Shown in pieces: positions 10,668-22,422 of a stretch of 64,000 bases of DNA. Below the pieces are notes generated by a model, which was not told the origin of the DNA, did not search any database, and saw only the letters and a list, made by a program, of their open reading frames with translations. Source of the stretch: Adiantum capillus-veneris (taxonomy: Eukaryota; Streptophyta; Polypodiopsida; Polypodiales; Pteridaceae); the NCBI GenBank assembly GCA_014529385.2, contig CM043958.1, forward strand, positions 80,136,025 through 80,200,024, written 5' to 3'. Each line of letters starts with the position of its first letter. Position 1 is the stretch's first letter. Both the position numbers and the translations under genes were made by a program.

Positions 10668-12000
10668 ATGGACACAAGGAAACGATTAGAGGAGCTTTAT
10701 GAAGATGAGGATGAATCTAGTGATGAAGACTCTTCCACGGTGATAGATGAGGACAGTGATAGCACTACCAGCAGTGATGAGGATGCTGATGTTGCATTTC
10801 TTTTGATGGATAAAGAAATCCAGGAGTGTTGTTTAGTCGCATTTGCGAATGAAGTTGAAGATGAAAGTGAAGGGCCTTATGAAGTGATTGAAGGGCTGAT
10901 GCAAACCAAGGTTGACTTGTCAAAGAAGCAGGAATTAATGACGCAAATGATTAGTGGAGACCTCTCAGCTATGGAGAAGGATATATTTTTGCATATGCTG
11001 GCTAGTTTTCCTGATTTGTTCATTACTTCATATGAAGAGATCAGAGGGTTCAAGGGTGAAGAGATGCATATAGAGCTGAAAGAAGGTGCTAAGCCAGTGC
11101 GGCAAAGGCTAAGAAGGATGGTTCAAGAGCAAATGGAAGCCTTGCGGGTAGAGGTGGACAGGTTATTGAAGGCAGGGTTCATAGTTCCAGTGGAGACCAC
11201 AGAATGGGTGAGTCCAGTTGTAGTCAGTCCAAAGAAGGATGGGAAGTGGAGAATTTGTGTGGATTTTAAACCCTTAAACGTAGCCACTAAGAAGAACCCA
11301 TATCCTCTTCCATTCATCGATCAGATCTTGGATTCAGTGGCAGGTTATGAGAGGTACAGTGTGTGTGATGGTTTTTCAGGCTATTTTCAATTGAATATTG
11401 CTCTTAAAGACCGCACAAAGACAACTTTTATTACGCCATGGGGCTGCTATTGCTACACATTATTGCCATTTGGGTTGTCAAATGGACCTTCCTTCTATCA
11501 AGAGAGAGAAAATTGGGTGTTGGAACCATTCATTGGTAGTTGTGTTAAAGCTTTTATGGATGACTTATGTGTCTATAGCAGTAGGGCCGATCACCATGAG
11601 AAGCTGCAGATAGTATTGGCTCGATATGATGAATGTGGAGGACAACTAAATCCAAAGAAATGTCATCTAGCATAGCCAAGGGTGAAGTTATTGGGCCACA
11701 TGGTGTCAGAAAATGGCATTGAGGCTGATCCAGACAAGGTTAAGTCTATTATTCTTCTTCCATCACCTACGAGTACGAAGCAATTGGCAACCTTTATACA
11801 CAAAGTGAAGTACATGGCACGGTTTATTCCATTGTCTTCGCAGCTTCTTTATCCATTACAGCAAGTGGCAAAGCATGATCCATTGCAATGGGATGACAAG
11901 TGTGAAGAAGTGTTTCAAGAGGTGAAAGAGGTGTTAGGGGGGTTGTCAGCCATGCAGGCTCCTGATTGGGAGAAAGTTTTTTATGTAAATCCATCAGTAG
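10668..12000 (+). pseudogene. Element A reverse transcriptase
   Basis: Copies the element RNA into cDNA in the cytoplasmic particle. An acidic leader (DEDESSDEDSS) is followed by RT motifs: GFIVPVETTEWVSPVVVSPK, the first catalytic Asp in YSVCDGFSGYFQ, LPFGLSNGPSFYQ, and the active-site loop AFMDDLCVYSS (FMDD in place of the usual YxDD). TAG at 11673-11675 lies after NPKKCHLA and the same frame resumes with PRVKLLGHMVSENGIEADP, the thumb/connection segment. Gln (CAG) at the stop would fit the family pattern. Confidence 0.88.
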
Positions 12001-12380
12001 GGGATGATGCCATTGGAGCCATGCTATTGCAAAAGGGGAAGGACAGCCATTATATGAGGCCAGTGTATTGTGCAAGCCGAGTGAAGTTGGTAGCAGAGAG
12101 AAAGTTATCGGAAGTAGAGCTAGTGATGGCCAGTGTAATATTTGCTTGTCGACGATTTCGTCATTACTTGCTACCACAGCCTTTTGTTTTCTTGACGAGT
12201 TATGCCTTTTTGCCACAGTTAATTAATGGCATTAACATGTCAAATGTGGTCAAGAAATGGGTAATTGAGCTGCAAGAGTTTGAGTTCTCTTTTCTAGTGG
12301 AAGATAGTACAAGGGCTACCCTAGCTGATTTGTTGACCTACAAGGAGAATCCCCTTATTGTTAAGGAAGAGGTGGTGAGA
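11980..12380 (+). pseudogene. Element A first (degenerate) RNase H domain
   Basis: The segment VNPSVGDDAIGAMLLQ to LLPQPFVFLTSYAFLPQL aligns with gypsy RNase H. The usual FxxxTDHxxL motif carrying a catalytic Asp is replaced by VFLTSYAFLPQL. In dual-RNase H elements the first domain is a structural connection that has lost activity, and this one fits that description. Confidence 0.7.
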
Positions 12381-12399
12381 AAGGCAGTTGAAGAAGTGC

Positions 12400-12830
12400 C
12401 ACAGATCAGCAATGCACAGGTGTTGTTCTTTGATGGTTCATACAGAAAGAGCCACGATGCAGCTTCAGGGGGTATAGCACTTTATGATCCAGAGGGGAAG
12501 CTAGTATGCAAGAGAGGGTTCAAATTGGATGCACATAGTAACAATGAGGCTGAATATGCTACATTGGAAGCCGGATTACACATTTGTTTGAAGCATGGGG
12601 TTCGAAGGTTGAGCATAAAAGAGATGCCTTGTTAGTGGTGAAGCAAGTGCTGGGTGTGTGGAAGAGCAAGAACACCTCATTGAAGGAAATGTGCTTTAGA
12701 ATTAAAGGCCTGTTAAAAAAGTTTGAAGCATGGAGCATCAAACACATTGAACGTGCTCTAAATGGAGAGGCACATGAAGCAGCTCAACGCATGATTGGGG
12801 AGCTATTCGTGTTGAGGACCAATTTACCTC
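12400..12830 (+). pseudogene. Element A second RNase H (archaeal-type, aRNH), frameshifted
   Basis: The domain starts at VLFFDGSYRKSHDAASGGIAL and contains NNEAEYATLEAGL, which supply the first Asp and the Glu of an RNase H active site. A 1-base deletion near 12620 (AAAGAGATGCC where AAAGGAGATGCC is expected) ends the upstream frame at 12635; the overlapping frame from 12584 carries DALLVVKQVLGVW with the next Asp. The last motif reads NGEAHEAAQRM, where a D is usual after A, so the fourth acidic residue looks substituted. This extra domain is typical of Tat-lineage elements. Confidence 0.8.
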
Positions 12831-14209
12831 TTTATCATGGCCGGGAAAGTTTGGCTCAAGAAGAGGAGTTTTTGCTAACAGGAATCATTCCAAAGGAGAT
12901 TCAGAAGTCTAAGAAGTATGGATTTGTGCGTAGAGCATACAGGTACAAATTGATTGGTGATGTCTTATACATGAAAGGGGCTGATCTCGTGTTGAGACGT
13001 GTACCTTGGCGGGAGGAGCTTTACAAAGTGTTGGAAGAGAATCATGAAGGCGCATGTGGTGGCCATTTTGCTCTAAAGATCACCTTGCATAAGATTTTGC
13101 AAGAGGAGTATGTATGGCCTAGTTTGCACAAGGATGTTCACCATTGGTGTAGGTCTTGCAATAGGTGTCAAGCGTTTGGGAAGAGAGTGTTGAAGCCAGA
13201 GCTACAAAAAACCATTATGGCGTTTGATGTGTTTGAAAAGTGGGGGATTGATGCAATAGGCCCGTTACCTATCACAAGCAGGGGCAAAAGCTATATTTTG
13301 ACGGCAGTGGACTATCTTTCTAGATGGGCAGAGGCTATAGCAGTAAAACAGATCACTGCAAAGGATGTGGCAAAATTTGTGTATGATGAAATATGTTGCA
13401 AGTTTGGGGTGCCATTAGAGCTACTTTCAGATAAGGGGCCAGGATTTAGAGCTAAACTGCTAGACTTCTTATGCACAAAGATGAAGATTAAACATCAGCA
13501 TACCACTCCTTATTACCCACAGTGTAATGGCTTAAATGAAAGATTCAATGGTGAGTTGGTACAAATTCTTTCTAAAGTGACAGAGCACCAAGGAAAGAAT
13601 TGGGATTTGGAATTGCCTAGTGCATTATGGGCTTACCATACTTCGGTGAAGACAGGTACAGGGTTTACTCCATTTCATTTGGTGTATGGAAAGGAAGCAC
13701 TATTGCCTGTGGAGGTAGAGTTGCCTGCGGTCAAGATGTTAGAGAAGTTGCTTGGGCCGCCTAGTGATGCATTCAAAGAGAGGCTCTTGCAGTTACAAGA
13801 GGTCCAGTTGGATAGGATGAGCGCATTGGAACATTATGGGAAGATGCAAGATAGGGCTTTGGCAAAGATAAATGAAAAGGTCAAAAGTAAGGGTATCAAG
13901 AAACATGACTTGGTTTTGCGCTACAACAGTAAGCTGGACAACACCTTCCAAAAGAAGTTTCAAATTAAGTGGGAAGGCCCTTTCAAGGTAGTAGAGTGTT
14001 TTCCAAATGGCACATATCAGTTGGCTAACCTGGATGGTGTTCTACATCAGTCAAGGGTAAATGGATTGCGTCTTAAATTGTATCATGCTAGATTGATGAT
14101 GGTGGAGCAAGATGAGCTGTCTGTGGAGCAAGCAAAGTTGGTGAAGGATGAGGAGACCTGTGATGCGGCGAGTCTCATATCTCTCTTTGCTGATGCTGAT
14201 CATGAATGA
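12831..14209 (+). pseudogene. Element A integrase
   Basis: Inserts the cDNA into chromosomes. The N-terminal zinc module is complete: HEGACGGHFALKI with two His and WCRSCNRCQ with two Cys. The catalytic core follows with WGIDAIGPLP (first Asp), LLSDKGPGF (second Asp) and QCNGLNERFNGE (Glu). The C-terminal domain has a GPF-type motif (IKWEGPFKVVECFPNG). No chromodomain follows; the frame stops at 14209, 28 bases before the 3' LTR. This is the longest intact stretch of the element (541 codons from 12584). Confidence 0.9.
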
Positions 14210-14214
14210 TCTAG

Positions 14215-14237
14215 CAGGCTAGGGGATGGGCAAATTA
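14215..14237 (+). other. Element A polypurine tract region
   Basis: GGCTAGGGGATGGGCAAATT lies directly before the 3' LTR start. It is purine-rich and in the right place to prime plus-strand synthesis. Confidence 0.55.
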
Positions 14238-15388
14238 TGTCAGGAGTTTTTTGGAGCAAGGGATTGCGCATATGTACATATACATGCATGGTGCATCAAA
14301 TAAAGGATTGCCCAATTTCCATAGCGAGGTGGTTACGTGGGGCCCACATGTGTACAGGTAGGACAACATGTACATAGTGCAGCGATTTTCACTATTATCA
14401 ATACTAGTGTGTTTTTTCTACAATAAGGAGGAGTTGGTAGCGCGTAAAACTTCTCGAGGAAGCTATCCGCGGGCCGACGACGTGCGGTCAGCAGGTGCGT
14501 CAGATGGCATCTAGTGGCGTCAGGAGGGCGAACGAGGTCAATATTTGCACGCGGATGAGGACGGACACAACGTGGGTGTTTTTTGGTGAGAGTTATGCAG
14601 AAAGGTCATCATTAGGACCAGTTTTTGGGGCCACTTCACGTGGTGGCGAGATGCATTATTGGAAAAAAGCTGAGTGCCAGGTGTGCGAATGATGAAAAAA
14701 GGTGACAACTATGCACTGCGAGGTCAGTTTTTTGCCTGTTCGGGGTCCGTTTGAGGTCATCTAAAAGGCCAAGGGTGCCCAAGTAATAAAGCTAAGTGTG
14801 GGAACTGAAAAAACTGAGAGAAGACCAGAAAAAACGTGGAGAAGAGAGGAGGAACAGCCGCAGGTGTGTTTTTGGTGTTTTTGGAGCCTATTTTGGCCGT
14901 AAACTGCTCATCCGAGGTCGGATTTGAGCACTTTGACATTGTAGACTGGGGTTTTGGGCCGTTCCGGACGCGATGGCGCTGTCCATTTTGCCAAATTCCT
15001 CACTCTTTTCTTTCTGTTTTTCTGTGTAAGTTTCTCCTATGAGCGAAGTTTATGCTCTTGTTTGTGATTGTATCTGGCTTATTTTACCTATATTGTGTGA
15101 GCTATTTGACCCATTGGTGTTGGCCCAAGCTCAATTGTATCTAAACATCAGAAATTCTCCTCTTTTGAGCTGAGTTTTTTGGGTGTGTGTGTGTGTGTGT
15201 GTGTGTGTCTGTGTGTGGAGTGGGCAAGTGGATAGTTTCTCTCCTCTCACTCCAGAGGTGTGTTCCCTGTCTCGGCCAGGTGTGTTGTGTAAGCCGAGTG
15301 GTGCCCCATAGTGTGTGTGTGTGTATCTTCCCAAGAGTGTGTGTCGGGTCGTTATAGAGGCGCTGTGTGTGTTTTCATCCCGCTCACA
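14238..15388 (+). repeat. Element A 3' LTR (1151 bp)
   Basis: Same ends as the 5' LTR. It is longer mainly because the GT microsatellite near 15184-15208 is expanded. Scattered single-base differences from the 5' copy (for example at the positions matching 6766, 6820 and 6880) indicate a short time since insertion. Confidence 0.92.
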
Positions 15389-15440
15389 ACGTTGTCTATT
15401 AGGGTTCGCTGCCTCTGAAATGAACTCCCACATGCACTTT
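15389..15440 (+). mobile_element. tRNA-derived SINE, 3' part with pol III B box
   Basis: Begins with the ACGT duplication and carries GGTTCGCTGCC (15403-15413), fitting the B box (GGTTCRANYCC) with a few changes. It is the continuation of the A-box half at 6632-6673. The SINE body may run on to about 15530, but its end is not defined. Confidence 0.5.
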
Positions 15441-15816
15441 TTTAGTTGGCCGCTACTTTGAGAACTTGGTCGAGGGTACGAGGCCATCCCTCTGACAAGG
15501 GGTGGAGTCCAACTTTTTCCTTTTCATCTACAAATGACTAGCTATCACCTCCACAAACCGCTCTTCTGAAGCTGCCATTCTCTCTTCTCAATGTCCTCAT
15601 TATCTGTATCTCTCAATTATAAGAGCTAGATACTATACATACTTTAAAGATTCTCTCCTGCTCATTTTTTTTCCTAACTAATAACCCTCACCCACACGTA
15701 CGTCTTATCTAGCCAATGCATCACTGCACCTTGGGGCTTGCTCTACTCCTCTAGTAGCTTCCACCTTAGCACTACTCTATTAGGATTTGAAGGTGGTTCT
15801 CCATATGCTATGGATG

Positions 15817-15912
<96 letters not shown>

Positions 15913-16277
15913 AGAATAAAACTATAGGCATGTTCCCTAGGTAGCATGTCCCCCTTTGGTTCATCCTTGATGTTGAAGATGGGGTTTAAATTGCACCACA
16001 TAAGACAACATGGGTCCATGTCATATAGCTGTTCGCTCGAAAAATGTCGCTCGGTGTATGGTAAGACTCATCTCCTCATACCAGGTCTATGCAATGGTTT
16101 TTGGGTTTGGAGTGGGTTCATCACTTTGAACATTTTTTGTAGCTATTACATCTTCTCCGACCTTCACTCCAAACAAATGAATATCCCGCAATTCATCCTC
16201 AACACCAGTTGGTGCTTCCCCTGACTCCAATCGAGAGAAATAATCTATAACCACAGGTTGTGCACTCGAACGATGCA
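15441..16277. other. Non-coding stretch
   Basis: No coding domain seen apart from the long GA microsatellite annotated separately. Ser-Leu frames in this stretch come from the microsatellite. Confidence 0.5.
15821..15908. repeat. (GA)n microsatellite
   Basis: Uninterrupted GA dinucleotides for about 88 bases. Confidence 0.95.
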
Positions 16278-18830
16278 TCACTTCAAACTCAAATTCCTAA
16301 AGAAAAAGTGTCCACCCCACTGAGCTAGTTGATTGACTAGATTTTGTTGTTGCACAAGGAATAATAATGCTGAGTGATTCACATGAAAGTAGAATACTTT
16401 CCCAAGCAAATAATTTTGTTGTTGCACAAGGAATAATAATGCTGAGTGATTCACATGAAAGTAGAATACTTTCCCAAGCAAATAATGTCGAAAATTCTTC
16501 ACTAAATACACCATTCCTAAACATTCTCTCTCACTCATCAAGTAGTTCTTCTCGGGTTAAAAAAGCCTTCTACTAGCATAGCAGACATGTCAAAACCATC
16601 CATTGATTGTTTTCTACACCAATACACTGCCAATTTCAATGTCTGAAGCATCAACAAATACATGGAAATCCTTTTACCAATCTGGAGGTAACTGAACTGG
16701 TGCTTGAGTCAACATTATCTTTGGGCGGCGATAGGCCAAGTCACATTCCAAAGTCCACTTGAAATCCTTCTCAGTTACATATGCTAATGCATTCATTATT
16801 ACCACAATATGGGCCAAAAATCGCAAATGTCACCTATGCCACGCACTTATTCAAGAAATCTTAAAGTCGCCTTTCATGAATCTAGTGGTGGTGCTTGCAT
16901 GATAGCCACAATTTTGTTAGGATTTGTTGTAGTTTATTCTTTGGAAATAATGTATTCCAATAACATTCCACTCACCACAGCAAACACACACTTCATTGGG
17001 TTAAGAATTAACTTGGTTTCTTGACACTTTCTAAACCAATCCCGAGGGTGATACAAGTGTTTTGGCTTTTCTCCATAAATAGAAAAATTATTCATGCAAA
17101 TCCACATAGAATCTATCAAATATGGGCCAAATATTTGTTGCATATCCCTTTGGAAGGTACTTGGTGCATTCTGCAATCCAAACCACATTACTAAATACAT
17201 AAACTTTTTTTTCTTTTTAGGGACCACACAATTGGTGAAATCCACCTCATGTTTTCAATTGGAACTATGAATCCCACCTTCAAAAATCTATCCAACTCCT
17301 CTTTTACTTGTTTGGCATAATCTGGATTCATACAATACCTAGGTTGCTTGGTGTGGGGGACCGTATTCTTCTTCAAATTGATATGATGTTGGTTGAATCT
17401 GGGGTCTAGACCCTTCATGTTTGTATGATCCCATGCCAACACATCCATGAATTCCATCAACAACTTTTTAAGATATAATCGCAAAGACTCTTCTAGATCT
17501 GCACATATCATTACAGGTTTAGGTTTATCCCTTGCTCCAAGATTCACTTCCTAAAGCGAATCTTCTTTGACTCAAGAAACTTTGTTCATCTGATTCTCAA
17601 ATTCACGTTCTTGTTTTAATAACGTCTTCAACTCCATTATCTCTGGGTCAAATTTTCCCTCTTCATCTAGCTACTCAATGTCTTACTAGTATTCAGCTCA
17701 CATTTTGCCTACCATGGTTTGATGCAACATCATCCACATAGCGCTTCTGAATTGCTTCCACATCCACCGTAGATGTTGCAATCAAATCCTGATTTGCCTT
17801 CAAAAAGTTGGCTTCTTATTCATTTGTCAAACCTTCCACCATATTCATGCGGTTGCAAAAAATAGGTTAGGTCTCCTCACAAACATGGTTGACGTGTCAA
17901 TATAAAATTTGAACCTTCCTTGATCCTCTCTGTATGACTAAAGTATACTTTGCCCAAATCTATTTCACCTTAGCTTGTTGTGGTTGGCTCAACAACATCT
18001 GATAACCTCCTTTCATTTCATGTTAGAGATCCAACACTACAAAGGACACCGCAAAGGATATCCCTCCAATATCAAAAGTAACACCTCGTAACATCTCATC
18101 GAGGTCGCTAGTGTTACTCGTGTGTCATGTCATGACAATACAAATAGTTACACACCCTTACAAATTAGGACACACACCCCCTTGGTATTCGAGCTAATGT
18201 TACCTTTCTTATCTCCATTGTTAAGGCCTTCTTTTTGGCTTCCTTGGTCTTTGTTCCATGATCATGCAGGAAGATTGTCAGCCTCATCCGAGCTATCATC
18301 CTTGTCTAATCTACTATCTATGTCTTCTTGGAAGTCATTGTCTGCTGACAATTTTTTAGATTTCTTTAATTGTGGTACACCTAATGATCTTTCTTCCATT
18401 TTCATTGCCAACCCAACCTTCTCTAGAGATACCACTTCCATGTCAATAGTTGCCAATTCCATACAAAGGCTCTTTCATAATCTTTGAACATAGTAGGAAT
18501 TCAACATTCATTTGTCGGTCATGTTGTTCCCACTCTCTGGAGTAACATGTAAAACTTGGCAGTGTAAGTTTCCACATCAAATCACCTTTGGTTGCATAGG
18601 TGCAAGCGCTTAAGCATCTGCAAGGTTTTCTTCTCCGTACCAAATTGTTTCAAGAATGTTGCAAAAATATTTGGAAATGTTTTGAAATAGTCAATTGGAT
18701 ATTTTGCTAGCCACTTTGAAGCTTTTTTGCTTAAGGTGGTTTCAAAAACCACTTTCTTATACACTACATCACTATTGCTGTCTAGTAGTGCATACCACTC
18801 TTCAAATGGTTGAATTTGAATCTTCATCTA
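16278..18830 (-). pseudogene. Element D: decayed minus-strand gypsy element
   Basis: Read from 18830 down: a Gag-like helical fragment (WLAKYPIDYFKTFPNIFATF, 18827-18582), an acidic linker, an RT N-terminus (NTVPHTKQPRYCMNPDYAK and FIVPIENMRWISPIV, 17547-17191), the RT centre (GLQNAPSTFQRDMQQIF, 17245-16934) and RNase H (SERECLGMVYLVKNFRHYLL, 16541-16278). The RT block with the first catalytic Asp (DGFSGY region) is missing, and the active-site pair is Asn-Asn (WICMNNFSIYG) instead of Asp-Asp. RNase H has VNHSALL where VDHQALL is expected. It is non-functional; LTRs were not identified. Confidence 0.8.
16341..16484 (-). repeat. Perfect 72-bp tandem duplication inside element D RNase H
   Basis: Copies 16341-16412 and 16413-16484 appear identical. 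The unit is 24 codons, so the frame is kept and the peptide YLLGKVFYFHVNHSALLFLV is repeated. Confidence 0.92.
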
Positions 18831-19332
18831 ATTTTCCTATAAATTTGCTATACTTCAGACTATGATGCTTGTTGCCTAATCTTGCCATGTTGAAAACTCC
18901 CAAAGTTGCGGATCCAATCGAAATAGGTGATGTAATAAATAGGATTTTGGATGGGAGTCTTGAAGGCCCACTAGGCCCCCTCGTTGGCTACTCATTGTTC
19001 CTTACTATTCAACACCATGGACCTCAACTACGTAGGCTCCATAGATTTGTAGTTACTTGTGTTACTCATGGTTGCCAATTTTACTCGGTGTCATGTCAAA
19101 ACATCAAAGATAGAACTTCACAACATTCCACCAAGTAAGATACAAAAGACCAAAAGAACATTACACAGACACATGAGAAAGAAAAAAAAACTACTGGCAC
19201 ATCGCTTCATACATCACAGGTAGTGCATATATTAACTAGAATCCCAACTTGCATGATGATACAAATAGCTACACACTATAACTCAGGACACACACCCCCT
19301 CATTATCTAGACTAAGGTTACTCTGGCCTAAA
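18080..19332. repeat. Dispersed pair of related segments
   Basis: The motif ACAATACAAATAGTTACACAC...AGGACACACACCCC at about 18134-18182 recurs as GATACAAATAGCTACACAC...AGGACACACACCCC at about 19258-19300. Both are followed within 30 bases by AA.GTTAC. The pair may be remains of two copies of one element, but I could not define ends. Confidence 0.45.
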
Positions 19333-19471
19333 ATACCTTAATAAGAACACTAATGTTTTCCACAATGGCACCTCTCTCAGGTCCACCAACTGTCCATTTG
19401 ACCTTAGCATACCTTAATAAGAACACTAATGTTTTCCACATGGCACCTCATGCTCAACTGTCCATTTGACC
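19333..19471. repeat. Imperfect tandem duplication, 76-bp period
   Basis: The sequence from ATACCTTAATAAGAACACTA to TGTCCATTTGACC occurs at 19333 and again at 19409, with a short deletion in the second copy. Confidence 0.85.
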
Positions 19472-20690
19472 GATACGCAATTTAGATCAAGAAGGAATCT
19501 TGATCATCTACATTGTTGTCCCTTTGTAAACATATTGTAAATGGATTATATCTAAAATCGGATGAATACAATAGTGTGTAGACTCAATTTTTAACTCACT
19601 TGAGTACTTTACATGAGTTACCACAATTAAGAGGTAACTAATTGAATGACCCGTTTTAAAGATTTCTAAAGGTGCTAGAATATGTAAGAATTCATCTTCT
19701 TCACTTATGATGAGAAAGACATGCTGACATATATCACCAACACATATTAAGTTATTGACTTTATAATTCATTCCTCATCAATAGCCAACCCCACCATATC
19801 TGGTGATCGAGGTGGGAAAACTTGACGTAAGTATGAAGGGACTAGACCTAGTTGCCTACTTCACATCATGATAAGAAAACTCCAAACTAGAGAGGTAATT
19901 TTTACAACAGTTAAACATATCCACTATTAACACGTGCAAGCTGCCCATCTGTCTCTGGATTATTGGCAGTACAAACTGGTGTTCCCCAATGGTTTATGGA
20001 CAATCTGCTAGAAATGAATGGTAAACATGGGAACTATTACATGCGAAGCTGGGGGTTTACTTGGTTGAAGAGTGTACTTGATTGGGATAAATCTACAAAG
20101 TTTAAGAAATCTATCTACAAGCACCTATTTTTGAGCCAGCACCTTATATGGTGGTTGGTAGATCCATAATACATCCCATAGAGGTACTACACTTGTGGTG
20201 CAAAAAGCTTCATAAGCTATCAAATTCATGAATTTGCATGCCACTCCAAATATATCTTTGCTAAACACTAAGGCCCATAACACCTAGTATGTATGCATTT
20301 TTAAAAAAACATACTCGAGCTTAAATTTCCTTGACTAATGACTTATAGTTCCCAATGCTTATGGTAGATGTTATACTCGTAGCATCCATGAGTTTCTAGA
20401 CCATGTTTCACACCTTGTGACTAAGAACATGTGCCAAGCAAAACCCTACCATGTAGGCCTATAACTATTGCAATAGGGATTAAACCCTTGATTGTACCAA
20501 AATAAACCATTAAGAGAGAAATTAACAGGTTACAAAAATGGTACTTGGTAGTCCTTTGCTCATACATAACCTTGTCATTTTTCTCAATAGTTAAGTGGAT
20601 GAAAGAAGTCCATCATATGGGTCCACTTGTAAAGCTCAATCAAAGAAGGCGAAAGAATAGTTCACTCTGTGCTCAACCCGCACCTTGATA
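19472..20690. other. Stretch without recognisable gene
   Basis: AT-rich. A 68-codon frame at 19963-20169 (QWFMDNLLEMNGKHGNYYM...) resembles no domain I recognise. No transposon ends seen. Confidence 0.45.
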
Positions 20691-21870
20691 CAGTAAAACT
20701 GGGATCGAAAGGGGGAAAGTGGAAGGGGGGCAAACTTCTCGCCCCGAAGTGGTCTTATCTTAGATCTGGTAGACTCTCAGGGGAATTGATGAGGAAGTGA
20801 AAAAGAGCATCTGAATGGGGGGAAGCAACAAGATACTTTAAGAACTCCATTTTGCATTGGTCCCCTTGTCTCTCTAAAATATTGGGGCCGCCGCAAAGCC
20901 CCTATTGGATAGAAATGGCCAGGAATGTGAATAATAAGGGGCTCGTTCGACTAGAGAAATTCTAGGATGGCAACAGTAAGTGCTGAAAAACTGTTGACTC
21001 TTTAGCCATCCAATTTCAACTGAATGGCTTTGAGATCTTACTAGTCTACACGGTGATAAAAGAGCTTGATAAGGTGGTGATGTTTGAATGGGACACTTGG
21101 AGATGGAGCCTCTTCTGGAAACCACATTCTAAAGGCATTTACCATGCATTAATGCACGAGGGTAATTGGTGTAGCCCCGTCAACAAATTATGCAAGAGAC
21201 AGTAGACGGAAAAACAGTGGGAGGGAGTCATGGAGAACATATGGAAGCCAAGGTGGCCTCAGTATATGAAGAATCCTGTGGAAAGTGATGTGGGGTGATC
21301 TACCGATGGGCGTAACGATACAAGAAAAGGAACTGGGTCGGATCATTGCTCGGGGTGTAGAATAGCTAGTGAAGACCTAGCCCACCTTTTCATGGAGCCA
21401 GGCAATTTAGGGCATGGCTGGGAAAATATGCAAGTGGATTCAAAGGACATGGAAAATTAAGTTTTTCAAGATTGATCTATTCTTTGGTAGTAACAGATTG
21501 GGAAGTCATGCTCTTCTTGTCTGCACTAAAATAATCAGGTACTACTTCTTTCACCATATTTGGCAAGCAAGGAACCACTGTGCATTTGAAGGGGATCTGG
21601 CTATGGCAAGCTTTTGTGAAATCATACAAGAGAGCGGAGTGACGATCCACATGATCGGAGAAAAGCAAGCCTCAGAGGATTGGTCTAGAACAATACATGT
21701 CATGATGACATCTTGTAATAAGTAAAGCCTAGGAGTAGTTGTGGTTTCTCTGTCAAGCAGAAAACTTGTAATCCTGTGACCCTCAAGGCTCGGTCTGAGC
21801 TTGAGTTTGGTGTATATTTCTGATGTTCTTAATACTATCCACTCACAATTGTGAGTTTTGCAAAAAACAA
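20691..21870 (+). mobile_element. 3' end of a plant L1-type LINE with zinc-binding C-terminus
   Basis: Around 21230-21420 the plus strand encodes, across stops, WPQYMKNP...CSGCRIASEDLAHLFMEP, matching the zf-RVT pattern (CxxC...ED..HLF..C) at the C-terminus of plant L1 ORF2. The frame 21414-21725 continues with FFHHIWQARNHCAFEG, also typical of the extreme C-terminus. The 3' UTR ends in a perfect palindrome CTCACAATTGTGAG (21842-21855), then TTTTGC and an A-rich tail. RT and endonuclease domains are absent: a 5'-truncated copy. The left end is approximate. Confidence 0.7.
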
Positions 21871-22352
21871 AAAGCTCAATCAAAGCAAGGAAACAAATCC
21901 AAATCATATGCTTACTATGAGATGAAAAATACAGACTTACTCGGAGGTCAAGGAAAATTTTCAAACCGCATGAAGGGTACATTACCAAAACTCCAACCTG
22001 AAAAGGTAGAATACTACATTGACCTTTTAAACACTAAAAGTAGAGATTAGTGAAGATAAACAAACATAAAATTGATAACCTTGAGTGTTTCCTCGGCAAA
22101 TTAGAAACTTTGGTTAGATTCTACAAAGAAACTTCTAAACTATCAGTTAATTGAGACCAACATAGGCTATTGTGCTACCAATAGTGATTATAAGCAGCTT
22201 GGTAAAGTGAACCTAGCTACTACCCCTTGGGGATGAGATCTTGTTTCCTTGAAAGTACGAGTGTGAAGAGGTCACTCAATGACCATCAACATTTATGAGT
22301 GATTTTTCATTAGCTTGGTCATACTCCCAAATTTACCACTCATATAGTCACA

Positions 22353-22422
22353 ATCAGTGCTATAGATGAAGTAGGAGATCAAACAAGATCAGTGCTATAG
22401 ATGAAGTAGGAGATCAAATAAG
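22353..22422. repeat. 35-bp tandem duplication
   Basis: ATCAGTGCTATAGATGAAGT...AGGAGATCAAA begins at 22353 and again at 22388, nearly identical. Confidence 0.9.

Larger units (their letters stand above)
6674..15388 (+). mobile_element. Element A: full-length Ty3/gypsy LTR retrotransposon with a second RNase H
   Basis: An 8.7-kb element: 5' LTR 6674-7810, primer-binding site 7817, Gag-protease-RT-RNase H-aRNase H-integrase frame 8859-14209, and 3' LTR 14238-15388. It is flanked by ACGT on both sides (6670-6673 and 15389-15392); a 5-bp duplication with one change is also possible. The two LTRs differ by scattered substitutions and a GT-repeat length change, so insertion was fairly recent. The presence of an extra RNase H between the degenerate first one and integrase is the hallmark described for Tat-lineage plant gypsy elements. 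The coding frame is broken by three TAG codons (9711, 10653, 11673) and a 1-base deletion near 12620, so it is non-autonomous now. Confidence 0.9.

Noticed and set aside
8859-14209. Reassignment of TAG as a sense codon, since all three stops in element A are TAG
   Set aside because: Element C also has TAA and TGA in frame, and CAG-to-TAG deamination explains the bias without a changed code.
6632-15440. True tRNA gene at the element A insertion site
   Set aside because: A and B boxes are plausible, but no acceptor stem or anticodon arm can be formed convincingly.
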